DNA from: Methanorbis furvi
GTDB taxonomy: Archaea > Halobacteriota > Methanomicrobia > Methanomicrobiales > Methanocorpusculaceae
DNA: 64,000 nt
Direction: 5' to 3'
NCBI RefSeq assembly: GCF_032714615.1
Contig: NZ_JAWDKA010000005.1
Coordinates: 62,001-126,000, forward strand
Shown piece by piece: positions 18,091-26,813 of this stretch. Under the pieces are notes generated by a model. It made no database searches and was not told the DNA's origin. It saw nothing but the letters and a program-made list of their open reading frames with translations. Position numbers and translations under genes: made by a program. Each line of letters starts with the position of its first letter. The stretch's first letter is position 1.

Positions 18091-19110
18091 TTAGAGAATA
18101 ATCTCAATATCTAATTGTTCTGCCAATTCCTTATATCTGTTCCGAATCGTGACCTCGGTCACACCCGCAACATCAGCGACTTCACGCTGGGTTCTGCGTT
18201 CTCCGGAGAGAATTGACGAGATATAGATGGCAGCGGCAGCTACACCGGTCGGACCGCGCCCGCTTGTAAGCTCGCGTTCGCCTGCCTGCTTTAAGATCTC
18301 CATCGCACGCGACTGGACCTCACCCTTCAGGTTCAGACCTGAACAGAATCTTGGCACATAATCGCCCGGAGAAGTCGGTAGAAGTTTCAAGCCAAGCTCA
18401 CGGGAGATGAACCGGTAGGTTCTGCCGATCTCTTTTCTTGAAACACGCGACACTTCCGCAATCTCATCAAGCGTTCGCGGAACATTACACTGACGGCATG
18501 CGGCATAAAGGGCGGCTGCTGCCACTCCTTCGATACTTCTTCCGCGAATCAGATTCTTGTCAACCGCGTCACGGTAAACAACTGCTGCGGTCTCACGCAC
18601 GTTTCTTGGAAGACCAAGAGCAGATGCCATACGATCCAGTTCGGATAAGGCAAATGCAAGGTTACGTTCGGTTGCGTTCGAAACTCTGATACGGCGCTGC
18701 CATTTTCTCAGCCGGTAAAGCTGGGCACGGTTCTTCGAAGAGATTGCACGACCATAACTGTCGCGGTTTCTCCAGTCGATCATGGTGGACAGACCTTTAT
18801 CGTGAATCGTAAAGGTCATCGGCGCACCAACACGCGACCGCTTCATTCTCTGATCATGATCAAACGCACGCCACTCCGGTCCGCGGTCGATGAAGTCATC
18901 ATCAAGCACAAGACCACACTGCTGACAAACCAGTTCCGCACGCTCATAGTCATGGACAAGCTGGCGGCTACCGCATTCCGGACAGACCGTCGCAGTGGTG
19001 TCATTGCCTCCCTGCTTCTCCTTCACCTTTTCCACAGCGGTGTTCTGCCGCTGTTTCATCTTTTCGCGCTCTTCCTTTAACTGTCTCAGCTTCTCGATTT
19101 CTTTTTCCAT
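18091..19110 (-). CDS. tfb: Transcription initiation factor IIB (TFB)
   Basis: General archaeal transcription factor, 339 aa, that binds TBP-DNA and the BRE and recruits RNA polymerase. The zinc ribbon is '[20 protein letters not shown]' followed by 'QQCG'. The B-reader/linker segment '[24 protein letters not shown]' follows, then two cyclin-like repeats, with a helix-turn-helix at the end ('[23 protein letters not shown]'). A charged N-terminal extension of about 35 residues precedes the zinc ribbon. The start overlaps the upstream gar1 end by 25 bases, a common archaeal arrangement. Confidence 0.97.
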   Translation of the reverse strand: MEKEIEKLRQLKEEREKMKQRQNTAVEKVKEKQGGNDTTATVCPECGSRQLVHDYERAELVCQQCGLVLDDDFIDRGPEWRAFDHDQRMKRSRVGAPMTFTIHDKGLSTMIDWRNRDSYGRAISSKNRAQLYRLRKWQRRIRVSNATERNLAFALSELDRMASALGLPRNVRETAAVVYRDAVDKNLIRGRSIEGVAAAALYAACRQCNVPRTLDEIAEVSRVSRKEIGRTYRFISRELGLKLLPTSPGDYVPRFCSGLNLKGEVQSRAMEILKQAGERELTSGRGPTGVAAAAIYISSILSGERRTQREVADVAGVTEVTIRNRYKELAEQLDIEIIL

Positions 19111-19430
19111 ATTGAACCTCCGGTCTTCGGGCGGCGGCTATTGTCCGTCCCCGTGCGTCCGGACGCATGATGATGTTTTTTCCCTGGTTTTTCCGGTTTT
19201 GATTCGGGGATTACATAGAGATTGTCCCCAACATATGCGCAAACACCTTCATTGCACAGAACGGTAAGATAGGGGCGTGAAACGCTTCCGTAGAGATCTA
19301 CAATTTTACCAACAGGGCGATTTTCTGCATCGGCAACCCCTGTGTAAAGAGGAGGAAGCTGACCCGCATCACTTCTGACAACTAACAGTCGTTGTCCAAG
19401 AATTGCTGTAACACTTCCTGCAAACTTCAC
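19086..19430 (-). CDS. Gar1-family H/ACA RNP protein
   Basis: 114 aa. Gar1 helps H/ACA guide RNPs in pseudouridylation of rRNA. The core is visible as '[33 protein letters not shown]', the beta-barrel sequence of Gar1/Naf1 proteins. The C-terminal 35 residues are basic (His, Lys, Arg, Ser) and resemble RNA-binding tails. It lies directly upstream of tfb with overlapping ends, the usual gar1-tfb pair of euryarchaea. Confidence 0.9.
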   Translation of the reverse strand: MKFAGSVTAILGQRLLVVRSDAGQLPPLYTGVADAENRPVGKIVDLYGSVSRPYLTVLCNEGVCAYVGDNLYVIPESKPEKPGKKHHHASGRTGTDNSRRPKTGGSIWKKKSRS

Positions 19431-19511
19431 AAATCAGCCTCGAAATCATACCGCATATACTGCAGAATCAAACCACAGAATATATATGCAATATATTATG
19501 ATGAGTGAGGA

Positions 19512-19521
19512 CTATATAAAC
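19512..19521 (-). promoter_or_regulatory. TATA box of the gar1-tfb operon
   Basis: On the minus strand this reads GTTTATATAG, very close to the archaeal TATA consensus TTTATATA. It is about 82 bases before the gar1 start, which predicts a leader of roughly 55-60 bases. No other minus-strand gene starts nearby. Confidence 0.6.
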
Positions 19522-19545
19522 TTGTTCCAGAATAGTAAAATAGAG

Positions 19546-20190
19546 TCAGAGATTTCTGACCTCATCTGCGGATAGAGAAAGAGCTGTTTTTGCCTCGTCT
19601 TCACGCATCCCTGCCCCCCGAGCAACAAGATACTTCACCTGTTCACTCAACAGATCATCAGGACCGTGGGCATCAGACTCAACTACCAGAGATGCACCCG
19701 CGCGACGGGCTTCAAAGACTACATGGCCGTTTGTTCTGTTGTGTCCGCCACGCGCAGTGATCTCAAGATATATGTTGTTTCGTGCGGCAAGTCGTGCCTC
19801 TTCTTCGGTGATGAGACCCGGGTGTGCAAGGATATCCACATAACTGCTGGAAAGTGCAGCCATGTTGGTTCCCGGAGCTACCGGCTCAGAAACTGTCTCG
19901 CCGTGCACCACCACAATCTCTGCACCAAGCGCTTTGGCATATCCTGCCAGCTCATCGATCTGTTCCGGTGGCACATGCGTAATCTCAATGCCTGAGTAAA
20001 GACGCAGTCCAAAAAGTTCCGCAGATTTTTTTACTGCTTTCTGGGCGGAAAGGAGTGCTTCCACATTGGAAAAGTCTGCATGATCCGAGATGGCAACTTC
20101 GGTGTAGCCGAGGACAGAGAGTCTGCGGAGAAGTTCGGTCGGCAGAAGTTCTCCGTCGCTCATCGTTGTGTGGCAGTGGAAATCGTACAT
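19546..20190 (-). CDS. PHP-domain metal-dependent phosphatase/hydrolase
   Basis: 214 aa. PHP-domain enzymes hydrolyse phosphoesters using clustered metals. Metal ligands visible are 'HCHTTMSDGELLP' at the N-terminus, 'ISDHAD', 'GIEITHVPP', 'VVHGE', 'DILAHPG' and 'VESDAHGPDD'. It resembles archaeal histidinol-phosphatase-like PHP proteins that belong to the YcdX/PolX-type group. Substrate is unknown. It follows srp19 by 7 bases and is probably co-transcribed with it. Confidence 0.9.
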   Translation of the reverse strand: MYDFHCHTTMSDGELLPTELLRRLSVLGYTEVAISDHADFSNVEALLSAQKAVKKSAELFGLRLYSGIEITHVPPEQIDELAGYAKALGAEIVVVHGETVSEPVAPGTNMAALSSSYVDILAHPGLITEEEARLAARNNIYLEITARGGHNRTNGHVVFEARRAGASLVVESDAHGPDDLLSEQVKYLVARGAGMREDEAKTALSLSADEVRNL

Positions 20191-20197
20191 GATTTTC

Positions 20198-20470
20198 TTA
20201 GTTCCCGCTCAGTTTGTGTGCAACTTTCTGGAGAAGTTCCTCTTTGCTTCCCTCATACTCAACCCGCAGTCTGCCTTCACGGGAAAACCAGTGTGCCGGA
20301 TGCATGATGTCGCGCTCTTCGTCAAGGACAGTTACGCTGCACTGTTTTACCGCACGGGTAACCTGAGCAAGGTTCGGTGAGGATACTGCAAGAGTTTTTG
20401 CCACGCGTCTTCCTTGAGAGCGGGTCAGACCTGCATTGAAGTAACAGGGATAGAGAAAACGAATCGCCAT
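20198..20470 (-). CDS. srp19: Signal recognition particle 19 kDa protein
   Basis: 90 aa from the ATG at 20470 ('MAIRFLYPCYFNAGLTRSQGRR'). SRP19 binds the tips of SRP RNA helices 6 and 8 and prepares the site for SRP54. 'YPCYFNAGLTRSQGRRVAK' and the basic, 'MHPAHWFSREGRLRVEY' region are typical. The frame is open further upstream to 20620, but the extension is AT-rich and unlike the family. srp54 and ftsY are also in this window (46.5-49 kb). Confidence 0.92.
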   Translation of the reverse strand: MAIRFLYPCYFNAGLTRSQGRRVAKTLAVSSPNLAQVTRAVKQCSVTVLDEERDIMHPAHWFSREGRLRVEYEGSKEELLQKVAHKLSGN

Positions 20471-20695
20471 GGATGTAGTACTGTTTGGCGTTGATGATCT
20501 ATAAGGTAATTGGCGATGAAGGATCTTCGATGCAAAAATCTGAAAAAATAATTTTCGGTACGGGAAATTTTTTACCTTGATTGCTTCAAGTAAAATGACA
20601 TGCCAAAAAATTTCAAACAATAACGAATCCTTCAGACGTTGTGAAGAAACGAAACGGAAAGCAGAAAAAAGAAAATATGAATATTGGTATTTTCT

Positions 20696-21046
20696 TTATG
20701 GGACTGCCGCATACTCGTATGTCATCGATCCGGCAGAGTTTTCCAAAACTGTGTCCGGCATCATAACGATCGCTCCTTTCGCGATCAGATCATCGACCAA
20801 AGGATCTCCTGCGTCAATGATCACGAGCTCCGGATCGCTGTCCCGGAAGTAGGGGCGAAGCTCCATGTGTTCTGGGATCGCTTCATGTTCGACAGGTGGA
20901 ATGTATTTCAGATATAGGGTGGAATGATCATCTGAGATTGACACAACAAAATAGCCGTGTTCTCCCTCGGTTTCTGCTGCAACTACCGGCAGAGCCAGCA
21001 ATGTAAGAGCAAGCAGAACTGCAGTAATTTTTGCAAGAGTGTTCAT
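20696..21046 (-). CDS. Small secreted protein of unknown function
   Basis: 116 aa from the ATG at 21046. It starts with a signal peptide, 'MNTLAKITAVLLALTLLALPVVAAE', cut probably after 'VVAA'. The mature part of about 90 residues is acidic and has no family I recognise. A GGAG ribosome-binding site lies about 10 bases upstream, deciding this start over the upstream ATGs. It is divergent from hypB. Confidence 0.7.
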   Translation of the reverse strand: MNTLAKITAVLLALTLLALPVVAAETEGEHGYFVVSISDDHSTLYLKYIPPVEHEAIPEHMELRPYFRDSDPELVIIDAGDPLVDDLIAKGAIVMMPDTVLENSAGSMTYEYAAVP

Positions 21047-21268
21047 AATGGCATTTCTCCTGAGTGTGTGTGGGGTGTCAGAATTTTTCTCTGACATAAT
21101 ATAATGGGCAGTCGATGTTAATATAACTTTACATAATGTTTTGATATGATTACTTTGTGTAATCTGTAGCTGACCAAAAACATATTTTTCTTGTTCACGG
21201 TATGACGCACTCATACGCAGAATAGAAATAGCGCATCTATAAACCAGACGCACACCAATACTACCATT

Positions 21269-21916
21269 ATGCACCACGTGGATGTTCACATGGAAGCCGA
21301 GATTTACGGCGCGAATAACCGTCTTGCGGAACATAACGCAGAACATTTCAAAGCGCACGGCGTCCGTGCATTTGATCTTCTCGGAGCCATAGGCTCAGGT
21401 AAAACCTCGCTCGTTGAACAGATCGTTCCCGAACTCAAGCGCCGCAACCTCAACGCTGCCGCAATCGCAGGCGATGTCTACGGTGATGATGACTTCCAGC
21501 GAATCGTCAAGACCGGCATTCCTGCCTTCAATGCAAACACCGGAAAAGAGTGCCACCTTGATGCGCATCTCGTCCACCATGCGCTCGACCACCTTGACCT
21601 CCACGGAATCAATGTAGTCTTAATCGAAAATGTTGGCAACATGGTCTGCCCGACCGACTTCAAACTTGGCGCAGAAAAACGGATCGTCGTTATCTCCACC
21701 ACCGAAGGCGACGACGTGGTCAACAAACACCCGATGATGTTCCGCGACTGCCAGATTGCAGTCATCAACAAAATCGATCTCGCTGAAGCTGTCGGCTGCA
21801 ACGTCGAACGCATGATAAACGACATCAAACGCTACAACCCTGAGATGATCATCATCAAAACCAATCTCAGAAAAGGTGAAGGGGTCAAGGAAGTTGTTGA
21901 CGCAATCCTTGCCTAA
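21269..21916 (+). CDS. hypB: Hydrogenase nickel-incorporation GTPase HypB
   Basis: 215 aa. GTPase that delivers nickel to [NiFe]-hydrogenase precursors. It has the P-loop 'GAIGSGKTSL', 'KECHLDAHLVHHAL' with the conserved Cys-His metal site, 'IENVGNMVCPTDFKLG' and the guanine specificity motif 'NKIDLA'. Only a few N-terminal histidines ('MHHVDVH') are present, without the long His stretch of some bacterial HypB. Other hyp genes are not nearby. Confidence 0.95.
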   Translation: MHHVDVHMEAEIYGANNRLAEHNAEHFKAHGVRAFDLLGAIGSGKTSLVEQIVPELKRRNLNAAAIAGDVYGDDDFQRIVKTGIPAFNANTGKECHLDAHLVHHALDHLDLHGINVVLIENVGNMVCPTDFKLGAEKRIVVISTTEGDDVVNKHPMMFRDCQIAVINKIDLAEAVGCNVERMINDIKRYNPEMIIIKTNLRKGEGVKEVVDAILA

Positions 21917-21920
21917 AGGA

Positions 21921-21930
21921 ATTTAAATAT
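21921..21930 (+). promoter_or_regulatory. TATA box of rps8e
   Basis: ATTTAAATAT lies just after the hypB stop and matches the archaeal TATA consensus. It would place the transcription start near 21955 and give a leader of about 75 bases that contains the hairpin at 21971-21993. Confidence 0.6.
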
Positions 21931-21970
21931 CGGTAGAGCCTATACATATAGGACTCTGGAAAAGACTGAG

Positions 21971-21993
21971 ATGTTCGGACAACCTCCGGACAT
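21971..21993 (+). promoter_or_regulatory. Leader hairpin upstream of rps8e
   Basis: ATGTTCGG (21971-21978) pairs with CCGGACAT (21986-21993) through eight base pairs including one G-U, with loop ACAACCT. CTGA before it and TCAG after it may extend the stem. It lies about 37 bases before the ATG, whose ribosome-binding site is AGGAG. It could be an autoregulatory site for S8e, but no function is shown. Confidence 0.45.
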
Positions 21994-22030
21994 TCGATCA
22001 GAGAAACACATTATAGGAGATAATTAATTC

Positions 22031-22408
22031 ATGCTTTGGCAAGGAAGATCCGTTAGAAAGTCTACCGGCGGCCGCTACCACGCAAACCGTGGAAAGAAAC
22101 GGTTCGAGATCGGCAGATCCCCGGCAGACACCATTGTTGGCCCAACCCGTGTAAAGACCATCAGAGTGACCGGCGGCAACACGAAAGTCCGCGCACTCCG
22201 CTGTGAGTTCGCAAACGTCAGCGACAAGAAGACCGGAAAAGTCCAGAAGGCAAAGATCACTTCTGTGGCAGAGAACGCAGCAAACCCGAACTATGTTCGC
22301 CGAAGCCTGATGACCAAGGGCGCAATCATCATTACCGACATCGGTAAAGCCCGCATCGTCAGTCGCCCGGGTCAGGACGGCGTTATCAACGCAGTCCTGC
22401 TCGAATAA
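22031..22408 (+). CDS. rps8e: 30S ribosomal protein S8e
   Basis: 125 aa. It has the family opening 'MLWQGRSVRKSTGGRYHANRGKKRFEIGR' and the closing 'VTSR/GQDGVINAVLLE'-type segment ('SRPGQDGVINAVLLE'). Length is typical for archaea. It is preceded by its own TATA box and a leader hairpin and followed by a T-tract, so it is probably transcribed alone. Confidence 0.97.
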   Translation: MLWQGRSVRKSTGGRYHANRGKKRFEIGRSPADTIVGPTRVKTIRVTGGNTKVRALRCEFANVSDKKTGKVQKAKITSVAENAANPNYVRRSLMTKGAIIITDIGKARIVSRPGQDGVINAVLLE

Positions 22409-22411
22409 CCA

Positions 22412-22430
22412 TAATATTTTTTTTCTTTTC
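22412..22430 (+). terminator. T-tract terminator after rps8e
   Basis: ATATTTTTTTTCTTTTC follows the rps8e stop within a few bases. Archaeal RNA polymerase terminates on such T-tracts without needing a hairpin. Confidence 0.6.
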
Positions 22431-22546
22431 TCAGTTACGTGAACGTACAGTTCTCGGAGACTGCCGGTCGTATTCATCTCACAAATAAGGATGCAACGCA
22501 TCACAGCAGAATATACTTATCCGTAGCAGTTACCAATATCTGATAC

Positions 22547-22969
22547 ATGAGAAGAGTGTCCTATCAGTTTCCCAACCGCTGCGATCTTGAGTTTGAAGCA
22601 GATGTCCATTTTCCGGTATTTCTGGACGCCGTAGAGTCCCTCGCCGGACGACAGGATAATTTCCGAACCGATCGCGGACCAATCAAACGGGAGATCAGTG
22701 TTTTGCTTGCCAATGACCGGCTTGGATTTGAACAGATTGTAAAGGGTTCTCAGATGAGCAAAATTGCAACCGATGCCGCTGACATTGTCGTTGTCCTCAC
22801 CGACACCCTGCTCAAAGCATCCGGCAACGTGCCCTTAAACGACCACCGCTTCATGATCCGCACCATCGAAAAAGGTGACAGAACCGAAGTCTTCATCACC
22901 AAGTCTCCGTCCATCGAAGGATTCGATTCAATGGACATGAAGAAAATGATTCTTGAGGCACTTTCGTGA
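22547..22969 (+). CDS. Conserved archaeal protein of unknown function
   Basis: 140 aa, no family recognised. It reads as a small alpha/beta protein: 'FPNRCDLEFEADVHFPVFLDAVESL' then 'IKREISVLLANDRLGFEQIVKG' and 'DIVVVLTDTLL'. There are no membrane segments or metal motifs. It overlaps the next gene by 4 bases (GTGA), so the two are translationally coupled and probably work together. The pair is flanked by ribosomal protein genes. Confidence 0.75.
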   Translation: MRRVSYQFPNRCDLEFEADVHFPVFLDAVESLAGRQDNFRTDRGPIKREISVLLANDRLGFEQIVKGSQMSKIATDAADIVVVLTDTLLKASGNVPLNDHRFMIRTIEKGDRTEVFITKSPSIEGFDSMDMKKMILEALS

Positions 22970-23436
22970 CCGAACTGGAAACCACCATTGCCGCGCCTTT
23001 CAAACATGGAAGAAAAGAAAAGCTCACCAAGATGGAGCTGGTGTTCTACTATGTACAGGACAAACGGTGGATGAGTCAGGACCAGGCGAAAAAACTGATC
23101 GACCTCGCATCAAAACGCAACCTGATTAGTAAAGACGGCTCGGAAACCAGTTACCGGTTTACCGGATCTCTTGCAGACATCACCATACCTCTCGGGTTCC
23201 GGCCGGGCGATGAGATCTTTTCTGCAACAGAAGCAGAAAAAGATCCGGTCGAAGCACTCTTCGAAGACATTGCCACAGCGACTGGAAAAACCAAAAAAGA
23301 TCTCGCAGCCGAACTGCAGGAGATCAACGAACATTTTGACAATCTTCTTCTGCCGCAGGCAGCAATGATTCTTCTGGCAAAAAAATATCGCGTGGCCTAT
23401 GATGCATATCTGCCGGCTCTGAAAGAGACGATGTAA
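22966..23436 (+). CDS. DUF2240-like archaeal protein
   Basis: 156 aa with a GTG start that overlaps the previous stop. The N-terminal part 'LTKMELVFYYVQDKRWMSQDQAKKLIDLASKRNLIS' looks like a winged-helix, as in archaeal DUF2240 proteins; the family name is from memory and not checked by a search. The middle 'FRPGDEIFSATEAEKDPVEALFEDIATATG' is acidic. The protein has no catalytic motif that I can see. Role unknown. Confidence 0.75.
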   Translation: MTELETTIAAPFKHGRKEKLTKMELVFYYVQDKRWMSQDQAKKLIDLASKRNLISKDGSETSYRFTGSLADITIPLGFRPGDEIFSATEAEKDPVEALFEDIATATGKTKKDLAAELQEINEHFDNLLLPQAAMILLAKKYRVAYDAYLPALKETM

Positions 23437-23546
23437 CAATCAGAAACAATAATTTTTCTACGCGACTGTAAAGATTTCAAAAAATCACAACGCGTAATTT
23501 TTTTTTTAGAAATTTTGAAGAAAAGAAAAAAGTATTGATGAGAGAG

Positions 23547-23945
23547 TTACTCTGCTGCAGCTTCTGCCGGAGCAAAGATCTCTGCGACCGGCTTTTCGCC
23601 GTAGGTGGAGATTTTGGCATTTACCTGAACGAAATCAGCTGCGATCTCATTGCCGCGCTGGGTTTTTCTTCTTCTCTCACCGTGGTGGGTTGCGTGGAAA
23701 CCAAATCCGTCGGATAAGAGAAGGTTTCTCTTGCCGTTGCCCGGAAGGTCAGCGCGTGCCGGAATACCGGTCTTGTCGGATCCACCAGTGATTGTGATCT
23801 TGTAGCCGTTCATACCAAACGGAGCGCCGTCAACTTCGGTGCCGATCTTCTTTCCCAGAAGTGCACCTGCAGCTGCGCCCGTGGCATCTATTTTGTACGA
23901 AAGACCGGATTTCGGGTCTGACAGTACGACCTTAAAGTCTACCAT
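23547..23945 (-). CDS. rps6e: 30S ribosomal protein S6e
   Basis: 132 aa starting 'MVDFKVVLSDPKSGLSYKID'. The conserved segments 'YKITITGGSDKTGIPARADLPG' and 'FHATHHGERRRKTQRGNEI' are present. GAGGAG lies upstream of the ATG at 23945, and a TATA box is at 24010-24018. rps6e next to the infB gene is a common euryarchaeal arrangement. Confidence 0.97.
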   Translation of the reverse strand: MVDFKVVLSDPKSGLSYKIDATGAAAGALLGKKIGTEVDGAPFGMNGYKITITGGSDKTGIPARADLPGNGKRNLLLSDGFGFHATHHGERRRKTQRGNEIAADFVQVNAKISTYGEKPVAEIFAPAEAAAE

Positions 23946-24009
23946 TGTATAAGCACATCTCCTCGATATCAATAGGATGCCGAAGTACCCATATAGTTAG
24001 TCTCTCCCC

Positions 24010-24018
24010 ATTTATACT
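24010..24018 (-). promoter_or_regulatory. TATA box of rps6e
   Basis: Minus-strand reading AGTATAAAT lies about 65 bases before the rps6e start, predicting a leader of roughly 40 bases. It overlaps the last bases of infB, so rps6e can be transcribed independently of infB. Confidence 0.5.
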
Positions 24019-25789
24019 ACTTCCCCCAGAAGAACTCGGTCTTGCGGAAAATGTTGGCATACTCCTCAAGTGCCTCCTGAGTACCGGGATTTAAATGAGA
24101 GTACATTTCCGTCTCCAAAACCTTCACATGTCGCTCGGGCACGGCAACGTAAAGCGTCTCCCCGACATCGATTTGTCGCCCGATTGTGACGCCGTCGATG
24201 GAGATCGCAACTTCGGCACCCTCCTTTGCCTCCTGAATACTTTCCTTGTTCAGTTTGATCTGCTTGATCTCACCAACAACCTTGCCCTCGCGCGTCGAGA
24301 CATTGACATGCGGCCGGAGAATTCCTCCAAGGATTCGCACACCCACAACCGCGGGGCCGCTCTGGCGGAACACGCAGCCGGGAAGAATGGAAAACTTCGC
24401 CGGAAGTACGACGGTCTCAAACTGTTTTGCCTCACGCGCTCGGGCAAGTTCGTCGCGCCATGCGATGTACTCGTCGATGAGTTTGTAGATGACGCGGTTG
24501 GAGAAGACCTTAACATCCACATCGCCGTCGCGGATCATTGCTTCTGCGTCCGGCAGGAGAGGGACGTTGAAGCAGAGCACGGTTTTGTAGGATTCGTCCT
24601 TCATGACGCTGATCTCAATCAGGTCATGACGGCTGACAGGACCTACTTCAGCGCGCATGATTGGGATGTTCTTTCCTTCCAGCTCTTTGGAAAGTGCTTC
24701 AAGAGCACCGATTGTGTCGGCCCGGACAGTGATACCGACTTCGGAGAGTTTGACATTGATCTCCTGCATCTCCTGATCTATTTTTGCAAGCACCGCGTCG
24801 CGGTCATCGCGAATGACCCGAAGCGGGGAGCCGGCAATGACTGTCTCCAGATTCGGTGCAGTGATTTTGACTCCGGCTGCGGCGATCACGGATTTGACGC
24901 GTTCGAACCGATCTTCGACCAGAATTTCCTTCATCGGTCGCGGCTGGAGAAGCGCACGCACTTTGGTTGCGATTGGCCCTTCAGCACCCGCAACAGCGAT
25001 TTCATCGCCGATGCTGATGATGCCGTCATAGAGAATAACGTCAAGGGTTGTGCCAAGACCTTTTTCCTCTTTTACTTCAAGAACAGTTCCAACGCCAGGA
25101 CCTTCGACGGTCATCTTCAGACCTTCGGTTAAGAAGCGCTGAGCAAGACCGATCATGACCATCAGCAGGTCGCCGATGCCTTCACCGGTCATGCTGCTGA
25201 CAGGAACGATCACAAGGTTTCGCTGGAAGTCACTCACGCGGTCGAACCGCTCGGAGTTGAAACCGAGGTCGGAAAGTTTTCCGACCAGTTCGTAGACACG
25301 GTTTTCGCACTCGGTCTGGGCTCGGTCGTTCTGACTTTTGTATGATTTCAGGAAACCTGCGTTCTGCTGCGGCCGCCAGCCCGGGATGCGGTCGATCTTT
25401 GTTGCGGCAATGACGAACGGAGTTTTACAGTTTCTGAGAATCTGCAGAGCTTCGATCGTCTGCTGTTTGAATCCTTCATTCACGTCCACCACGAGAATTG
25501 CGATGTCGGCGAGTGCGCCGCCGCGGGCACGAAGCGTGGTGAATGCATGGTGTCCGGGTGTGTCAATAAAGAGAAGGCCCGGGACTGAGGTCTTCATCTT
25601 TCCCAGGTCACCGCTTATTTTCTGAATGGAGTCGATGGGTATCAGTGTTGCGCCGATATGCTGGGTGATTGCCCCTGCTTCCCCTGCGGTAACACGCGAG
25701 CCGCGAATCCTATCCAGAAGCGATGTTTTCCCGTGGTCTACATGCCCGAGCACGCAGACAATCGGGGTCCGGAAGTGTTCTTCTGTCAT
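24017..25789 (-). CDS. infB: Translation initiation factor aIF5B (IF-2 homologue)
   Basis: 590 aa from the ATG at 25789 ('[24 protein letters not shown]'). GTPase that promotes subunit joining. G motifs: 'GHVDHGKT', 'DTPGH' and 'ATKIDR' (the NKxD position). Domains II-IV follow, ending with the aIF5B C-terminal region ('[20 protein letters not shown]'). The frame opens upstream at 25831, but GAGGG before 25789 and the family N-terminus favour the shorter start. There is no intein. Confidence 0.96.
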   Translation of the reverse strand: MTEEHFRTPIVCVLGHVDHGKTSLLDRIRGSRVTAGEAGAITQHIGATLIPIDSIQKISGDLGKMKTSVPGLLFIDTPGHHAFTTLRARGGALADIAILVVDVNEGFKQQTIEALQILRNCKTPFVIAATKIDRIPGWRPQQNAGFLKSYKSQNDRAQTECENRVYELVGKLSDLGFNSERFDRVSDFQRNLVIVPVSSMTGEGIGDLLMVMIGLAQRFLTEGLKMTVEGPGVGTVLEVKEEKGLGTTLDVILYDGIISIGDEIAVAGAEGPIATKVRALLQPRPMKEILVEDRFERVKSVIAAAGVKITAPNLETVIAGSPLRVIRDDRDAVLAKIDQEMQEINVKLSEVGITVRADTIGALEALSKELEGKNIPIMRAEVGPVSRHDLIEISVMKDESYKTVLCFNVPLLPDAEAMIRDGDVDVKVFSNRVIYKLIDEYIAWRDELARAREAKQFETVVLPAKFSILPGCVFRQSGPAVVGVRILGGILRPHVNVSTREGKVVGEIKQIKLNKESIQEAKEGAEVAISIDGVTIGRQIDVGETLYVAVPERHVKVLETEMYSHLNPGTQEALEEYANIFRKTEFFWGK

Positions 25790-26087
25790 ATCTTTTTCCC
25801 TCACTCTCTGAACTCCAAAAAACAGAGACAAAAACTACGTAACTATTGGTGGTGGACAGTAATAAACGTGAATGGCATCCGGGACTTTTTCGGGTGAATG
25901 ATTTTCGTTTATTGGGATTTCTTTATGTGATTTCATTTAAGGTAACCACGTGAGACCACCTACAGAGAATCACGACTAACAAAATTTATTCCCAAATCAA
26001 CGAACACAACCTGCCCCGACTACAATCCAAAGGGTTTTGCCCATTAATTTGTTTATCGGTAAACACTGTTTGCGTTTGGACAACTCC
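25790..26087. other. Gene-free spacer upstream of infB
   Basis: About 300 bases with no convincing gene. It should contain the minus-strand infB promoter. AATCCAAAGG occurs at about 26021 and again at about 26256, and TTATTCCCAAAT near 25986 is matched inversely by ATATTTGGGAACA near 26273. These similar flanks on both sides of repeat A4 suggest an older duplication or a larger, degraded element around it. Confidence 0.4.
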
Positions 26088-26230
26088 GCCCACGGAAAAA
26101 CGGAATACGCAGAAAATTTCACGGAAAAAAACATCACGGAACTCACCTTTGAAACGATATTTCTGTGATGTTCACGTCTGCTCCGTGATGTTTTTTCGGT
26201 AAAACTCCGTGTGTTCTGTTTTTCCGTGGG
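26088..26230. repeat. Family A inverted repeat, copy A4 (left arm shortened)
   Basis: About 143 bp, ends GCCCACGG and CCGTGGG. The right arm has the full GATGTTCACGTCTGCTCC, but the left arm goes from ACATCACGGA directly to ACTCACC and lacks the matching GAGCAGACGTGAAC. The copy is therefore asymmetric, probably by deletion. It lies between divergently transcribed infB and tRNA-His. Confidence 0.9.
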
Positions 26231-26302
26231 AGGCCAAGAATTACTAGGCAACACCAATCCAAAGGATATGTTAATATTTGGGAACACCCTATGTATTAGA
26301 GT

Positions 26303-26324
26303 GTTTCACACGGCGGTGTGAAAC
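26303..26324. repeat. Perfect hairpin upstream of tRNA-His
   Basis: GTTTCACAC and GTGTGAAAC are perfect 9-bp arms around GGCG. The site is 30 bases before tRNA-His. A second small pairing CCAG/CTGG (26335-26347) follows. It could be part of the tRNA leader or an operator; nothing in the sequence decides. Confidence 0.5.
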
Positions 26325-26353
26325 CGAATTCATTCCAGAGAAACTGGTTTTCA

Positions 26354-26427
26354 GGCTAAGGTAGGGTAGCTGGTCATCCTTTAGGACTGTGGATCCTTAG
26401 ACCCGGGTTCGAGTCCCGGCCTTGGCC
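26354..26427 (+). tRNA. tRNA-His (anticodon GTG)
   Basis: G-1 at 26354 faces C73 at 26427, the histidine identity pair. Acceptor GCTAAGG pairs with CCTTGGC. The anticodon GTG is at 26389-26391 with U33 before it. T arm GGG-type stem with GTTCGAGTC. CCA is not encoded. One pair at the top of the anticodon stem is a U-U mismatch in my fold. Confidence 0.92.
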
Positions 26428-26813
26428 CTTTCATATTTTCACAGAATATTATGTATGCGTAATGTTCGTGGGGTTTTTCGTATAGTTGAAATCATTGTAT
26501 TTTGCATATTTTTTGATTTTGTTGTGTTTGGTTGCTATTTCGTATAGTGCGTATAGTTGGAGTGTGTTTTGCCTGGATCTCTTTGGGGCTGTTGATCTCT
26601 ATTTGGTTAATGGGAGTGAATTTTCGTTTTCACTATACGTATATACGAATTCCTTTCACATGGCATTGGATTTTGATTTTAGTCTTTATGATGCGGCAAA
26701 CGGTTGCGTATAGTTGGCGCAGAGTTGGCGGAGTTTGCATGGTGTAGCGTGTGAAAGGCATGATTTTTCGCGAGAAGGCGACGTGTAACAGACACCGCCT
26801 ACAGAATGAATCA
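26428..26813. other. AT-rich spacer with repeated CGTATAGTTG words
   Basis: About 386 bases with no gene that I accept. CGTATAGTTG or a close variant occurs at 26479, 26541 (CGTATAGTG), 26550 and 26707, and CTATACG/CGTATA in the opposite sense near 26634-26640. Open frames here encode Phe/Tyr/Leu-rich, low-complexity peptides typical of T-rich DNA. It may be decayed mobile or coding DNA. Confidence 0.45.

Noticed and set aside
24095-25132. Long open frame antisense to infB (345 aa)
   Set aside because: Shadow of a GC-biased real gene; the predicted peptide is rich in Cys/Phe/Asp without any domain.
26486-26747. Small hydrophobic membrane proteins in the spacer after tRNA-His
   Set aside because: Two overlapping frames give Phe/Tyr/Ser-rich low-complexity peptides expected from T-rich DNA; no ribosome-binding site.
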